A stretch of DNA of 64,000 bases, taken from Candidatus Abawacabacteria bacterium. Lineage in GTDB: Bacteria; Patescibacteriota; Gracilibacteria; RBG-16-42-10. The position numbers were made by a program, and so were the translations under genes. Location: NCBI GenBank assembly GCA_016207805.1, contig JACQZO010000002.1, forward strand, positions 62,001 to 126,000. Reading direction: 5' to 3'. This document shows, in pieces, positions 63,621 through 64,000 of the stretch (position 1 is the first letter of the stretch; each line of letters starts with the position of its first letter). The notes under the pieces were generated by a model. That model worked only from the letters and a program-made list of their open reading frames with translations. It did not search any database and was not told the origin of the DNA.

Positions 63621-63926
63621 TTATGGAAAAAGTTGCTGTCCAGTTTCTGCATCATAGACAATAATGGCTTGGGTAGGACAACTTCTGGCTGACATCAGTA
63701 TCGTTTCATCATCACTTGTGTATAAATTACTTTTGGGATCAGCGTCGAGAAGTATCGCTATCTGCTCTTCATCCAGGGCGAATACATCAGGTGCTATTGC
63801 TACGCAATTGGCGACGCTAATACATTTATTGCGGACAATCTCAATAATATACTTTCCGACGCGGCGTTTAATTAAAGGATTGGCGTTATTTTGCCCTGCT
63901 GGTGTTTGGGATTGATTTTGTGACAT
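63621..63926 (-). CDS. single-cluster ferredoxin
   Basis: The 101-residue protein has a short polar N-terminus and a ferredoxin core with CISVANC-x-x-x-AP-x-VF and a distant SCPTQAI. Three cysteines are in the usual positions for a [3Fe-4S] or [4Fe-4S] single-cluster ferredoxin; the middle ligand of the common C-x2-x2-C motif is not Cys. It carries electrons for an unknown partner; no such enzyme is next to it. The start is the ATG at 63926, 21 bases after the expected transcription start. It precedes the SLH gene by about 100 bases. Confidence 0.88.
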   Translation of the reverse strand: MSQNQSQTPAGQNNANPLIKRRVGKYIIEIVRNKCISVANCVAIAPDVFALDEEQIAILLDADPKSNLYTSDDETILMSARSCPTQAIIVYDAETGQQLFP

Positions 63927-63952
63927 AGAAAATAAGCTCAAATAGCGTCAGC

Positions 63953-63958
63953 ATTCTA
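63953..63958 (-). promoter_or_regulatory. ferredoxin promoter -10
   Basis: Minus-strand TAGAAT matches 5 of 6 -10 positions. The -35 is weak (GTGGCA at 18 bases). It is followed by GCTGACGC, much like the fusA promoter's GCTCGCGC. Transcription would start near 63946, about 20 bases before the ATG at 63926. Confidence 0.45.
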
Positions 63959-64000
63959 AGCAAAAACATTTTTTTATGCCACCCTAACCCTGCACACTAG

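Noticed and set aside
1-64000. CRISPR arrays, insertion sequences, prophage or rRNA genes
   Set aside because: No regularly spaced repeats, transposase, integrase or phage-like genes and no rRNA segments were found.

Overview
The window looks like chromosomal DNA of a candidate-phyla-radiation (Patescibacteria-type) bacterium, with AT-rich, densely packed genes and the standard code (TGA is a true stop in queA and adk). The main clue is that ribosomal protein L30 (rpmD) is missing from its usual place between rpsE and rplO, in an otherwise complete ribosomal super-operon. Almost no gene has a Shine-Dalgarno sequence. The exact lineage cannot be settled from the window; no rRNA gene is present.

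Layout. 1-3.3 kb (+): end of a TPR protein, rsmA, queA and an unknown gene, closed by a bidirectional terminator. 3.4-32.6 kb (-): one long information-processing block that reads, in transcription order, rpoB, rpoC, rpsL, rpsG, a NYN-domain protein, an unknown gene, fusA, tuf, then the S10, spc and alpha clusters down to rplM-rpsI, including secY, adk, map, infA and a short rpmJ. Good sigma70-type promoters lie before rpoB, fusA and tuf, and one lies inside the S10 cluster before rplP.

32.8-44 kb: a cell-envelope island. It holds a 3D-domain/peptidoglycan-binding protein, a geranylgeranyl-reductase-like flavoprotein, a DUF1653 protein, an exported SH3 protein, a CsaB-type polysaccharide pyruvyl transferase and a 1950-residue alpha-2-macroglobulin-like protein that lacks the thioester motif. 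44-54.8 kb: a mixed region with an SbcC ATPase that has no sbcD beside it, miaB-miaA (tRNA A37 modification), thioredoxin, a lipoprotein, membrane and unknown proteins, purA, a methyltransferase and tRNA-Arg(GCG).

55-60.4 kb (+): five overlapping, apparently co-translated genes (GMC-type oxidoreductase, nucleotidyltransferase-kinase fusion, histidine phosphatase, second APH-type kinase, family 2 glycosyltransferase). They suggest an uncharacterised route for activating and transferring a small phosphorylated building block onto a surface glycan. This is the best candidate for an undescribed system. 60.4-64 kb: an unknown gene, then (-) ferredoxin, an exported SLH-domain surface protein and folD. 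The SLH protein and CsaB together suggest anchoring of a surface layer to pyruvylated wall polymer.
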